DNA from: Haematobia irritans
Taxonomy: Eukaryota; Arthropoda; Insecta; Diptera; Muscidae
DNA length: 64,000 nucleotides
Direction: 5' to 3'
Assembly (NCBI RefSeq): GCF_050003625.1
Contig: NC_134398.1
Location: 23,908,622-23,972,621, forward strand
How positions within the stretch are numbered: position 1 is the stretch's first letter; each line of letters opens with the position of its first letter. The notes beneath the pieces are model-generated. The model did not search any database and had not been told where the DNA came from. It saw nothing but the letters and a program-made list of their open reading frames with translations. Shown one piece after another: positions 32,052 to 45,002 of the stretch. Both the position numbers and the translations under genes were made by a program.

Positions 32052-33644
32052 ATGAACAACTATATAATCCTACAAATATACTTGAAATTATAGTTCGATC
32101 AATGGTAAGAAAAATGGAATTGTCATTGTTTGGGGGACAGTGCGAATATTCATTAGAGGACAAATTGTGAGGAAGTGGTCCCAAGTTGGGCGCCAGTTTT
32201 CAGAGATTCTAATTCAATGATACTCTTTTTTCATAAAACTGGATATTCTCTTCCTTTACCTTTAACAAAAAAAAAAAAAAATAACACAAAAAAAAATATT
32301 TAATGAAAAATGAATAATTATATCATCCCTAAAGTATACTTATAAACTTGGCCAACCTATCATCCTAAAAGTATACTCCATTTACTAATATTAAAAAAAA
32401 AGCAAAAATCTCTAAAAAATTTTCAGATTCTCTAAAAATTGTATTTATTAATTTTCATATATTTTTCCTCCAACTTCAATTGTCAATCTTTCTTCCTTTA
32501 CCAAGCTCATACTAAGCCTCTTTCCTCTCACTCCATACTTAAATATCCATCATTTAGGTATTCTTAACAAGATGTGACCCTTAACTAATTAGATTACTCA
32601 ACGTGAATTTTTGTTAACTAAAATTTGAGCAAAAAATAAAATGAATTGAGTAGACATGAAGCGGAAACGGAAACTAGAAAACCTTGTCTACTGTGATTTA
32701 ATTTTATTGACTTTGTAAATTCTCTCTTCATGCTATTCCAGGGACAAAATACTGCAAAAAAATAAATTTAACACTGATTTGTTGGCTATCAGCAACAGAT
32801 TTGTTTTGAAGCATAACAAATAAATGAGCTAAGAAAGCATGAGATTGCAAGAAAAAAACCAAAAAAAAAATTCGTTAAAAATTCGTTCATCCCATTTTGG
32901 AGAGGGGGAGCAACCTTGGCCAACCTTCATTGGTATGCAAACCTCATCATGTCGTTTTTTTCTTGATTTTTCTAAGGTGTGAGTTTTTTTTTAGAAATCC
33001 ATATAGAAGAGGGTTGGAGTTTTTTTTAAGAAATATATTTTTTTCCATCGTAACTGAAAAAAAAAAATAAACCTGCTTTACGTGTTGGTCTCTTAGAAAA
33101 CGTTCTTGTCATTTCTTTGTATTGAAGTTTGTTAACCTTCCTCCCTCCCCCTGCTTAAAAAAGACAACATTATTGTAAGAATGTTATTTTTGAAGCTACG
33201 ATTTGACATTATCCTTAGTAAATATAGATTTGCAATTGGATAATGTCATGAGGAGGGGGGGCATCAACGTGTCTTTTTATATTTCCTCCTCGTAATGATT
33301 CTTATTGAGATTTTTCAATGATTTTTTCAGTGTTTTTTTTTTTGCTGATTTTCTTGCTTGTTCTCCATTTTCCCTTAATAGTAAATATGCTGGCCACGTT
33401 ACTGACTCTTGCTGGTTTAAAGGTTGATATCCTTTATTCAACTACTATTACATTTTAATATTGTACGTTTTATTTGCTTAAATGACAGCTGACAGATGGT
33501 TAAAAATGTTAATGAAGTGGAATCGAAATGACAGCTGAATGCGTACACCGTTGAATGGCATAACGGGAAATGGTTTCAGCTTCCTCTCGTTGGAGGAAAT
33601 TAATTCTTTTTTTTTGTCCAGCATTTCTATGTTTTTTTTTTTTT
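32052..33644. other. AT-rich DNA without recognised gene
   Basis: Long A and T runs and an exact motif copy at 32365-32376 with a variant at about 32328. No coding signal seen. Confidence 0.5.
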
Positions 33645-35205
33645 TGGGGGGGGGTTTATTGCATTTTAGAGATTTCTTTCAAGCTCCCCAAGGTAGGCTA
33701 TGATTTTTATTAAATTTACAAGACATTATGAATTTACATACGGAATTGAAAATGTTCTCATAATTCTGTGGTTTCTAAAAACACAATCGTATGAAAATTC
33801 TTTAAAAAAATAAATTTTTTTAAAATCAAACCCAAGTAAAATTTTTTTTTATACTTATATTTGTTTGTAAATATAGCAATCTAATGTTTATTAGTATAGA
33901 AAATTCCAACTTCATTTTCCACCAAAACTAACCATTGGCTTTAGTGTATCGCATTTGATATATTTCCCTTGGCCAATCATTTCTCAAGTTCCCGTTTGCT
34001 AATTAAATCCTCACCCCCCCACACACTTTTGGCTTCAATTGGTCAATATTCTATTAACACATCCCTCATTAGGATATTCGAAAGGGGCTCTCTTCCTTTA
34101 ACTTGTTTTGTGAAAAATAAAATTTTCGGTATGAGTTAATGCGACTACATTTGCCGTATTTACGGTCATAAATCCTTACCACAATCTACTGTGAAACAAA
34201 TGCTAAACAATTAATTTTGATGACTTTATAGCCGCACATGATGATAAACCACAAAAGCCAACAAAATGTTACAACAAAAACACATAAAAGTCAGTTCACA
34301 ACACAGATACACAGGAATTCTTAGACAATCAAGCGCACCAATTTGTACAGGACCAAAAACACACATTCTCATGCACTCTTCTAGAGGATATTGTTAAATA
34401 TATGGATTTGGGATTTCTTGACATTTACATCCTTTGCATAAATCTATTCTTTTATTCATGACATGTACAATCAAACACTCAAATATTCAAGAATACTTGG
34501 ATACTTGCACAGACATAAAATAATTAATTTTGCTCTAAATGAAATTTACTTCATTCTATCATTGTCATAAAAAAACAAAAACAAAACATTTTATGTTATT
34601 TTCCTCCTCAATGAACTGAATAATAGAAGAAATCAGAAAGAGCAGAGTTTTGTAATTCGCAAAAAAAAATATAAAAAATAAATTCTATAGTAAATCATAA
34701 AGTAGAAATATTTGTGAGAATAACATTTAAGAGACGGAAAATATTAAAAACTTTGAAAAATTCATAAGAGTAAATCAATCCTCTTAGTCCTCTAGTTTTG
34801 TCTATAATTTGAACTTAATGGTTTCCATTCGTACCTAAAACCATATTTGAAATGTCAAGTCCATTTAAACTGGTATGGACAAGTCTTCATTATCATATGG
34901 TCTCATTATAATAATTGCGCCTGAAAATATGCAATGGGGGGGTTTATTGCATTTTAGAGATTTCTTTCAAGCTCCCCAAGGTAGGCTATGATTTAAGAGA
35001 CGGAAACTATTAAAAACTTTGAAAAATTCATAAGAGTAAATCAATCCTCTTAGTCCTCTAGTTTTGTCTACAATTTGAACTTAATGGTTTCCATTCGTAC
35101 CTAAAACCATATTTGAAATGTCAAGTCCACTTAAACTGGTATGGACAAGTCTTCATTATCATATGGTCTCATTATAATAATTGCGCCTGAAAGTATGCAA
35201 TGATT
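33645..35205. repeat. Duplication with internal deletion (blocks B-X-A-B'-A')
   Basis: Block B (about 33650-33706, GGTTTATTGC..GCTATGATTT) recurs at about 34937-34993, directly between two copies of block A (34729-34936 and 34994-35202). The A copies differ at about four sites in 208. Copy 1 has about 1 kb (X) between B and A; copy 2 lacks it and joins at a shared ATTT. Confidence 0.85.
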
Positions 35206-35870
35206 CGTGGCAAACTTTGGCAAAATATAGAAAAATATTTATCTAAAATTTCAATTCTAAATGATCACTTAAATTCTGTGATGAGTTTCCTAATATAATT
35301 TTGGCGCCTGAATGTATGCATATATCACAAAGTGTGCATACTTTCAGGCAACAATGTCTGTAAAATTTTCATCGTTGAGTGATCATTCGAATGTTGTGAT
35401 TTCTTGCCTAGTATCATATTAATGCCTGAAAGTATACAAATTTCATATGGACAATTTGTGAGAGTGGCTAAACAGAATTACTCCCCCCAGATCATTTGAA
35501 TGTTGTGATCTCTAGCCTAGTATCACATTGACGCCTGAAAGTATACAAATTTCACAATGACAATTTATGAGAATGGCTAAACAGAATAAAATTCAATTAT
35601 AAAGAATGGGCTTTGGCTAACTAGAGATAAATATTTATCTAAAATTTCAACTTTAAGTGTTCACTTAAATTTTGTGATGATTTTCGTATTATAATTTTGG
35701 CGCCTGAAAGTATGCACATTTCACAAAGTAATTTTTTGAGAGTTACTTAAAGAAATTACTCCTCTAAGATTCAATTATATTACTAGCTATTGACGAAACA
35801 TTTTTTGTAAGCTTTGATTTTTCTTCGGTTCTTATATTTTAGCAATATTCTGCATCCGCCTTAAAGTATA
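34917..35870. repeat. Cluster of the dispersed CTGAAAGTATGC motif
   Basis: Eight copies or variants: about 34921, 35187, 35308, 35336 (minus), 35426, 35535, 35704 and 35861, usually as GCGCCTGAAAGTATRCA followed by an AATTTCAC-like stretch. The pair 35304-35350 forms a 15-bp-stem inverted repeat. Confidence 0.85.
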
Positions 35871-36242
35871 CAAAGGTATCAATCAGAATTAGAGTTGCTT
35901 AACGACTAGGTAAACTAGAAAAAATATACTCAAAAACTATTTGAATTTACGTATACAATACAAATGATAATGGTAAGATAATAAAATTTAATTTTCTGCT
36001 ATTATTATTTCAAATCAGGCTTAAGGTCCTTAAGCTGCCGCATAGAAAAAAAAATAAAATTTGGGAAAATAGAGCAAAAAAATTTTTTTGTATCTTAAAA
36101 AAATTGTCGTGTCCAATAAAAATTCATTACTGGAAGTATTCAAATTTCATAATAATTTTTTTATGCCATGTGGCTTAATGACCACATCTAGCCTGATCTT
36201 TTAATCGCAACAATTTCCCTGAAAAAAGTTTTTCTTCACGTT
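35871..36242. other. AT-rich DNA
   Basis: No gene seen; a weak motif variant lies near 36127. Confidence 0.5.
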
Positions 36243-36811
36243 CACAGAAAAAAATATCACCAAAATATTTCCAATTAAAAAGTTAATTGAAGTTGAAAAT
36301 TTTTTCAATTAATAAATTAATTGATACAATTAACTTTTTAATCATGATAGAAAATTAAGTTACTTAAGTCAATGATTGAACATTTTAAAATTTTTAATTA
36401 AAAAATTAATTGATACAATTAACTTTTTAATCAAATTCGGAAGACTAATTCAGTTAAAAAAAGTGCTGATTTTTTTTTAATTTTTAATGAAAAATGTATT
36501 TCAACCAATCATTTGTTAATCCAAATAAAAACTTTAAGCCAATTCAGAAAGTAATTAAAAATAGTTACCTTTTTTAATTAATAAATTATTTGAGTTTTGC
36601 AATCAACATCAATTAAATTTTTAATTGAATCAATTAAAAAATTAATTGAAATTTGCTGAAAAAAATCAATTAATTTTTTAATCAAGAATTTTTTCTATGC
36701 CCAATTAAAACTGTGATTGATACTATCATTTTCGTGATTGAAGACATTTCAATTAAAAAATTAATTGGATCAATTAATTTGGTGATTGAATCAGAAAAAA
36801 TTTTTTGTGTG
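36243..36811 (-). mobile_element. MITE, AATTAATT-rich family, copy 2 (long form)
   Basis: Ends TCACAGAAAAAAA and TTTTTTGTGTG. The right end is the reverse complement of the start of the 20964 copy (GATTGAATCAGAAAAAA). The interior is rich in inverted AATTAATTGA steps. Twice the length of its relatives. No clear TA duplication. Confidence 0.75.
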
Positions 36812-38675
36812 TTCTCTTTGTTTTTTTTTTATACTCTCGCTATAATCCAAGAGCCGGACTAAGATTTTTTAGTTTTAGTTTAGTTTTTTAGCATTTACAC
36901 AAATATACAAATACAAATATTCGAAAACATTTCACACTTGCATCCAACTCAGTAAACCTTAAATTAATAAAAAAAAAACTAACTAAAAGTATGCTTCAGT
37001 TATAGAAAGCAGTCGTTGTTAAGATATTCCTGTACGATGCCTATGGTTTATCTTGTCACAATGAGATTCAATTATCTTATATATTCTAAGAAATAATAAT
37101 ATAAAATTTAAAAAAAAATTGACCTTTTGAATATATACTAAGCCTAAAAGAATACTTCATTTTTCATTAATGAAAAATAGCAGACACTTCTCGTTTTATT
37201 ATCTTCTATCATCCCTCGAAATTAGCTTTAATTTTTCCAAAAAGTATAAATAAATCACCGTAAAATATACCCTCATTTATGTCTCTATCGAAAAAACCTT
37301 GAGAATCTTATTTCCTTCAAATTCAATTTCCCTGACAAATTTAATTTATTTTATAATTAAAATGCTGACCCTTATTGATTTGGTTGGCGTTGATGGATGC
37401 CAAAATGTAATAAATACAAACACCACAACTAACCCAAAACAAAAATGTGGTAACCCCCATAATTTGCCATAAACAATATTTGAAATTCGATACTTTCTTT
37501 GAAGAGGAGGATGAATGAACAATTCTTCATACTCCCGGCAAATTTTCCCACCCACTAGGGTTGGATATGGGAATGCCGGCGTGATTTATAGAAGCATTGA
37601 TTTCTTTCTGTCTGCGGTTAGTATTAAAAGAAATATTATAAATACAAAATATCGAGCATACTTCAAGGGGCCATAGAAAATAATCAGTGACCTATTGGCA
37701 TACAAATCCACCGAATTGAGGAAAATTGAATGCTTGAAATAAAAGAAATCTAATAAAATGTTTTGGATCCTTCTAGGTTCTTTCATTGCCCAGTTTTGTT
37801 TGTGACCATTTTGACATCTGCATATAATGTCTGCAAAAACCAAATAGGAAATCACGTAAAAAGAAAAAAAAAATACACCCATAGCCTTTTTAACCACAAA
37901 GGGGAACCACAAACTTTTTGTACATAGGATTTAGATGGTATATATGGATGTGTGTGTGTGGGTTAGATGGAGATTTGGAAACATTTAAATAAAATCCACA
38001 TGATTACGCATTCAAGACATTCATCGTAAATAGTCCAAAAACTGCCAACCAATATCAGTAGCAGCATGCAACCTACTCTTCCCCCACATACATACTCAGC
38101 CCTTTGAGGCCGTATTCCTCTCGATTTCCATCCTTTTTGTATGAAATAAATAAAAGAAAACTAATAGAATAGAATTCCGGTCAACTTAACTACTTCCAGA
38201 CCTTCCTCCTCCTATGTCTTAACTTTAGAGCAAAAAAGCAAAAAAAAAAAAGGCCCAGAGATTCGTGACCACACAAAGTCAGTACAATACAAACAAATTC
38301 AATTTGAAGTAAATTTTAATATTGGCACTAGGAAATGCCCAAATAAGGGGTGCCAAAATGGGTGGGACGACTTGTAACAATGGCAATGTGATTTCTATAT
38401 TATCACACAACAACTGTATAAAGAGGCAGAACCCTTGTGGTAAATAACTTCTACTCATATAGGCTGAACGAATGAGTAATCTGTGATATATCTCAGCAAT
38501 CATGAAGATTTGGAGGTTTCTTAGGGTTTATTTTCAATTTTGAAGAGCATACATACACATATATACTCTGTATATGAGACAATCCCCATCCCTAAAGCAG
38601 GGAACAATTTATGAAGTGGAGTAATTTTATGGTGCAAATGAAAAAAAGACATTGATAAATAAAATAAATTTAAAT
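36812..38675. other. AT-rich DNA without recognised gene
   Basis: An exact motif copy at 36983-36994 and a variant near 37141. Frames at 37346-37555, 37586-37912 and 38279-38503 resemble nothing known. Confidence 0.5.
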
Positions 38676-41600
38676 TAAATTGTCAAAATTGTATTTCTAT
38701 AGTATATTTTATCAAAATTTTATTATTATATATTTTCAACATTTTATTTCTATAGAATATTTTATTTCATTAGAAAATATTGTCAAAATTTTATTTCTAT
38801 AGGAAAATTTTGTCCAAATTTTATTTCTAAAGAAAATTTTCAAAATTTTATTTCCATAGAAAATTTTGTCAAAATTTTATTTCCACAGAATTTCTTTTTA
38901 AATTTTATTTGTATAGACAATTTTTTGAAAATCCTTTTTTTGTAGAAATTTTTGTCAAAAATTTATTTCTATAGTAAAATTTGTCAAAATTTTATTTCTA
39001 AAGAAAATTTTGTCAAAATTTTCTTTCCATTGAAAGTTTTGTCAACATTTTATTCTATAGGAAATTTTGTCCAAACTTTATTTCTATAGAAAATTTTGTC
39101 AATTTTTTTTTGACAAAATTTTTGTCCAAACTTTATTTCTATAGAAAATTTTGTCAAAATTTTGGTTCCATAGTAAATTTTGTCAACATTTTATTTCTAA
39201 AGAACATTTTGTCAAAATTTTCTTTCCATAGAAAGTTTTGTCTAAATTTTATTCCTATAGAACATTTTATTTCTATAGAAAATTTTGTAAACATTTTATT
39301 TCCATAGAAAATATTGTCAAAATTTTATTTCTAGAAAATTTTGTCAAAATTTTATTTCTATGGACAATTTTGTCAAAAAGTTTATTTCTATGGAAAATTT
39401 TGTCAAAATTTTATTTCTATAGAAAATTTTTTCAAAATTTTATTTGCATTGAAAATATTGTCAAAATTTTATGTCCATATTTTTTTTAATTTTATTTCTA
39501 TAGATAATTTTTTGAAAATTTTATTTCTTAGAAAAATTTTTGAAAATTCTATTTTTATAGTAATTGTTGTCAAAATTTTATTTCCAAAGAACATTTTGTC
39601 AAAATTTTCTTTCCATAGAAAATTTTGTCTAAATTTTATTCCTATAGAACATTTTATTTCTATAGAAAATTTTGTAAACATTTTATTTCCATAGAAAATA
39701 TTGTCAAAATTTTATTTCTATAGAAAATTTTGTCAAAATTTTATTTCTATAGTACATTTTGTCAAAATGTTATTTCTATAGAAAATTTTGTCAAAATTTT
39801 ATTACCATAGAAAATTTTGTCAAAATTTTATTTCCATAGTAAATTTTGTCAAAATTTTATTTCTATGGCAAATTTTGTAAAGATTTTATTTCTGTAGAAA
39901 ATTTTGTCAAAATTTTATTTATATAGAAAATTTTGTCAAAATTTTATTTCAGTAGAAACTGTTGTCAAAATTTTATTTCCATAGTAAATTTTGTCTAAAT
40001 TTTATTCCTATAGAAAATTTTATTTCTATAGAAAATTTTGTCAAAATTTTATTTCTATAGTAAATTTTTTTAAAAAGTTCATTTCATTAGAAAATATTGT
40101 CAACATTTTATTTCTATAGGCAATTTTGACCAAATTTTATTTCTAAAGAAAAATTTGTCATAATTTTATTTTTATGGCAAATTTTGTCAAAATTTTATTT
40201 TTATGGCAAATTTTGTCAAAATTTTATTTGCATTGAAAATATTGTCAAAATTTTATTTCCATAGAAAATTTTGTCAAAATTTTATTTCCATAGAAAGTTT
40301 TGTCAACATTTTATTTCTATAGGAAATTTTGTCCAAATTTTACTTCTATAGAAAATTTTGTTAAAATTTTATTTCCATAGAAAATAGTGTCAAAATTTTA
40401 TTTCCATAGAAAATATTGTCAACATTTTATTTCCATAGTAAATTTTGTCAACAATTTATTTCCATAGTAAATTTTGTCAACAATTTATTTCCATAGAAAA
40501 TTGTGTTAAAATTTTATTGATATAGAAAATTTTGCAAAAATTTTATTTCCATAGTATTTTTTTTTTTAAATTTTATTTTTATAGAAATTTTTGTCAAAAT
40601 TTTATTTCTATAGAAAATGTTGTCAAAATTTTAATGCCATAGAAAATATTGTCAAAATTATTTCGATAGAAAATTTTGTCAACATTTTATTTCCACAGAT
40701 TTTTTTTTTCAAATTTTATTTTATAGAAAATTTTATTTTTATAAAAATTTTTGTCAAAATTTTATTTCTATAGTAGAATTTGTCAAAATTTTATTTCTAA
40801 AGAAAATTTTGTCAAAACTTTATTTCTAAGAAAAGTTTGTCAAAATTTCATTTCTATAGTACATTTTGTCAAATTTTTATATCTATAGAAAATTTTGTCA
40901 AAATTTTATTTCCATAGAAAATTTTGTCAAAATTTTATTTCCATAGAAAATTTAGTCAAAATTTTATTTCCATAGTTAATTTTATCAAACTTTAATGCCT
41001 ATAGAAAATTTTATTTCTATAGAATATTTTGTCACAATTTTATTTCTATAGTAAGTTTTGTCAAAATTTTATTTCAATTTTTTTTTTCAAAATTTCCTTT
41101 CTATAGAAAATTTTTTAAAGATTTTATTTAAATAGAAAAATTTGTCAAAATTTTATTTCCATACAATTTTTTTTGTTTGAAAATTTTATTTCTATAGAAT
41201 TTTTTTGAAAATTTTATTTTTATAGAAATTTTTGTCAACGTTTTATTTCCATAGTAAGTTTTGTAAAAATTTTATTTTTATAGAAGATTTTCTCAAAATT
41301 TTATTTCGATAGAAAATTTTTTTGAAAATTTTATTTCTATAGTAAATTTTGTCAAAATTTTATTTTTATAATAAATTTTGTGAAAATTTTATTTCTATAG
41401 AAAATTTTTGCCAAAATTTAATTTTTATAGAAAATTTTGTCAACATTTTATTTCTATAGTAAATATTTTTCAAAATTTTGTTTCTATAGAAAATTTTGTC
41501 AAAAATTTATTTTCATAGAAAATTTTGTTAACATTTTATTTCTATAGAAAATTTTGTCAAAAAATTATTTTCATAAAAAAATTTTGTTAAAATTTTATTT

Positions 41601-42170
41601 CTATAGTAAATTTTGTCAAAATTTTATTTCCATAGAAAATGTCAAAATTTTATTTTCATAGAATTTTTTTTGAAAATTTTATTTCTATAGAAAATTTTTT
41701 GAAAATTTTATTTGCATATAAAATATTGTCAAAATTTTATGTCCGTAGAAAACTTTATTTCCATAAAAAAATTTTTTTTTGAAAATTTTATTTCTATAGA
41801 AAATTTTTTGAAGATTTTATTTTTATAGAATTTTTTGTCAAAATTTTATTTCTATAGTAAAATTTGTCAAAATTTTATTTCTAAAGAAAATTTTGTCATA
41901 ATTTTATTTCTATAGAAATTTTTTTTACAATTTTATTTCTATAGAAAATTTCGTCAAAATTTTATTTCTATAGAAAATTTTGTCAACATTTTATTTCATT
42001 AGAAACTATTGTCAAAATTTTATTTCCATAGTAAATTTTGTATAAATTTTATTTCTATAGAAAATTTTGTCAAAATTGTATTTCTATAGAAATTGTTGAT
42101 AAAATTTTATTTCTATAGAAAATATTATTTCGATTTATTTTATTTTGACAAAAGTTTATTTCAATAGAAA
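38676..42170 (+). repeat. Largest 29-bp array, forward
   Basis: About 120 monomers. Variants with TTTCCATAG replacing TTTCTATAG alternate in blocks. A segment near 39209-39340 recurs at 39598-39720 (about 389 bp apart), so multi-monomer blocks have been copied. Confidence 0.95.
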
Positions 42171-42610
42171 ATTTATAAAGAAGAACCTTTTTGCAAAATC
42201 TACCAAAAGCAAGAATGTCAACAATCTACAAAACAGTAAACAAAATTATAAATTTTTGTAGAATTCTACCAACTGTGGCAACCGACTCAGGGTCCGGCTC
42301 TAAGCATTATTGCTAAAGACACCATCTGTGTATTTCGTTTCCTTCTGGGCGTTTCAAATACAGTGAAACCTCTCAAATTTGGACACTCTGAAAATCGGAT
42401 ACCTCCCAAATGTGGACAGTTGTCTGGGGACGTTTGATATATTAAATCATTCAAATTAACCTCTCATAAGTGGACACCTCCCAAATATGGACAAAATTGA
42501 CATGACCATGGGTGTCCACTTTTCAGAGGTTTCACTGTATATACACTATCTTATAATACTATGTTCTACATTTTATAATACTCTGTTCCTCAGTGTGGCG
42601 AAAAAAAAAT
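42171..42610 (+). mobile_element. Family B tail, copy B3
   Basis: After the array: a CTACCAAAAG..AATTCTACCAACTGTGGC linker, then CGACTCAGGGTCCGGCTC, CTTCTGGGCGTTTCAAATA, and TATAATACTCTGTTCCTCAGTGTGGCG. A pogo-like MITE splits it. The upstream head is not visible. Confidence 0.75.
42361..42537. mobile_element. pogo/Tigger-like MITE
   Basis: 177 bp between TA (42359-42360 and 42538-42539). Ends CAGTGAAACCTCTC and GAGGTTTCACTG, typical of the pogo group. Internal GTGGACA repeats. Confidence 0.88.
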
Positions 42611-44330
42611 ACATTTCACGTTTCACATTTCCGGACGAATGTGGTATAGAAAATATTCCTCTCAAAAATGTTGAGATGCTGTAATAAAAACTAAAATATC
42701 CTCAGTTTGGTATATGTTTATTTCTTCAATGTCCGCTATGTATAATTTTTGAGAGTTGAGTTGATATCTGAGAAACGTTCACATTTAGGGCAGAATAACT
42801 CTATATAGAGTAATTATGATGAAAAAGTACCAAATTGTTCGCGGTCGTTCCACGGTTCGTTTGGTAGTCGAAATGTAGCAAAAAAAGCACAAAATTGTTG
42901 AATTGATCAACCATGTTTCAAATTCTTAAAAGTTTATTGCATACTTTCAGGAGTTTTTTTTTTTTTAAATATATGCTCTAAAAATATTTCAGAAAAAAAA
43001 CAAATATCTCGAATTATATTCGAAAAAAAGATATAATTGAAAAATATTCTCCAGGAATAACTCATATACATCTTTGCCCAATTTTTGTTTCCCTCTTTTC
43101 GTGTGAGTTATTTAGCACCCACCCCCAAAAAAAAAAAAAAAAAAAATCTATACCATTCATTTGTTAAGCCTTAACATATTTTAACAAATTTTCTCCACAA
43201 TATTGAACCCATGAAGTGTGAGAGAATTCTTGTTACCAGTATACAAAAAAAAAAACACACACAAACTTAAAACACCATGTGTTTAGTTTACAAAATACTT
43301 TTGTGATGTATGCTTAAAAACCAAAAGGATATTTGTGGTATTGGACATGGAAAGTTAGTTGATTTAAACAAAACCCAACTAAGAAACTGCTGCTGCTGCT
43401 GCTTTCAACAAGAATTTTTTCTATGGTCTTTAGAATCTATATCTTCAATCAAACCTCCCATCTGTCTATACAATTCAAATCAATGTCCGTCGCTTTGTCC
43501 TTCGGTGAGTAACCATCTATCATTGTTTACCGAACTCTTGCTTGGCATGCCATAACATTTCATGTGTTAAACTTTTTCCACACACACACATATATCTATA
43601 TAATTTTTTCTCTTTCTACCTCTCTCCCTATCTACCTCTCTGTCCGTCTGTCTGTCTGTCTGTCTTTTTGTTTCTTATACTACTAAAAGGGTTTTTGGGT
43701 TCGCTTTATTCATTTAAATTTTTATGTTGTTGTTGATATGGGGATTGACAGATTTGGGTTGCTATTGCCTTTATTATTCGCCTTTTCGAGGAAACTGTCA
43801 GTAGGGCTATTTCACTATGCCTTAGCACTTGGGCTTTGTTGTTGCTTTGCACATATGTGAGCTGTCTGACTTCTGATTTTTTAATCTATTTAGCATGTAA
43901 ATTATGTTATACAAAAGTTCTATGATAATTCAAAAGAATTGCAAAGGTGTGGGGGAGAGGTCATAAGAAGCGTTGACTTGTTTCATGTTTAGAATTTTTA
44001 TTGATTTTATTTGGCGTTTCTGTGGCTCTTGTCTTGTGGCATTGAATACAATGAAGTCTGAATAAATGTGCCTTATATTCTAATGAAATATATCACAAGA
44101 CAATATTGATAAAGGTTCTAGGTTCTCATCATCATTTATAAATGGGAAAAATGACTTTTTCTCTTATTCTCGGCTGACAAATAAGTTATCAACTGAACAA
44201 TGAATAATGGGAATTTGGAGAAGCCCAAATATTTTGCATATCTTGGTTGGTGAAATCGATATGGTCTACATTTCTAAGAAGGGAATATCAAAGAAAAATA
44301 CAAAAAAGCACATTATTCAAAACAATGATT
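42611..44330. other. AT-rich DNA without recognised gene
   Basis: A motif copy at 42939-42950, a GCT run near 43390 and a (CTGT)n run at about 43640-43665. No coding frame with family resemblance. Confidence 0.5.
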
Positions 44331-45002
44331 TATGAGATAATAACAAAGAATTTTTGAGAAGCGTCTGAAGTTCACCAAGTCGCTTAAATCGACAGCCTAA
44401 AAGTATACTTTGTTATAGATACAGAGCTAAATTAATTATTAGTAATTATAAATTGTTTATTATTGACTCTTCAAGGTTTCCCAAAGCCAATACAAATATT
44501 CTCAATAAAATAATGCAAACCTTAATGTTATACTGTTGAATAAAGCCTATCATTAGGCGCCACTGTGCATTTGAAAAATTTTTAGGTAGTGAAATCGATA
44601 TTGCCACAATCAATACGAAAAGAACAATACGAAAAAACCTATTATTAACAACAATGACTTAAGAAAAAATAGAAGAAAAAAAGTAAAAGCCTCTGAGGCT
44701 TACCTTGACACTAAGAGGCGCCCTAGGGTGCCTAAAAGTAGACTTTGTTATGGATATACGGTTAAGTTAATATTAATAATTATTACTTTTTTATTATTGA
44801 CCCTTCAAGGATGCATAACACTATTAGAAAAATCCAGTATTAAATACAGCAAAGCTTAGTGGTATCCTACTGAATAGTGCCTATCTTTAGGCGCCAATGC
44901 GATATCAAGAATTTTTAGGTGGTGAACCTGAAAGACGACCTAATTTCTTTTATATTAAAAAAAACACACAAACAACCAAATTAACAATAATTTATGAAAA
45001 AC

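Noticed and set aside
39110..39694. Frames of 65-117 residues rich in KFYFYRKFCQNF-like phrases, also at 52015-52215, 58363-58623, 59543-60224 and 62614-63196
   Set aside because: They repeat every 29 residues because the 29-bp monomer cycles through three phases; they have no other support and appear on whichever strand avoids stops.
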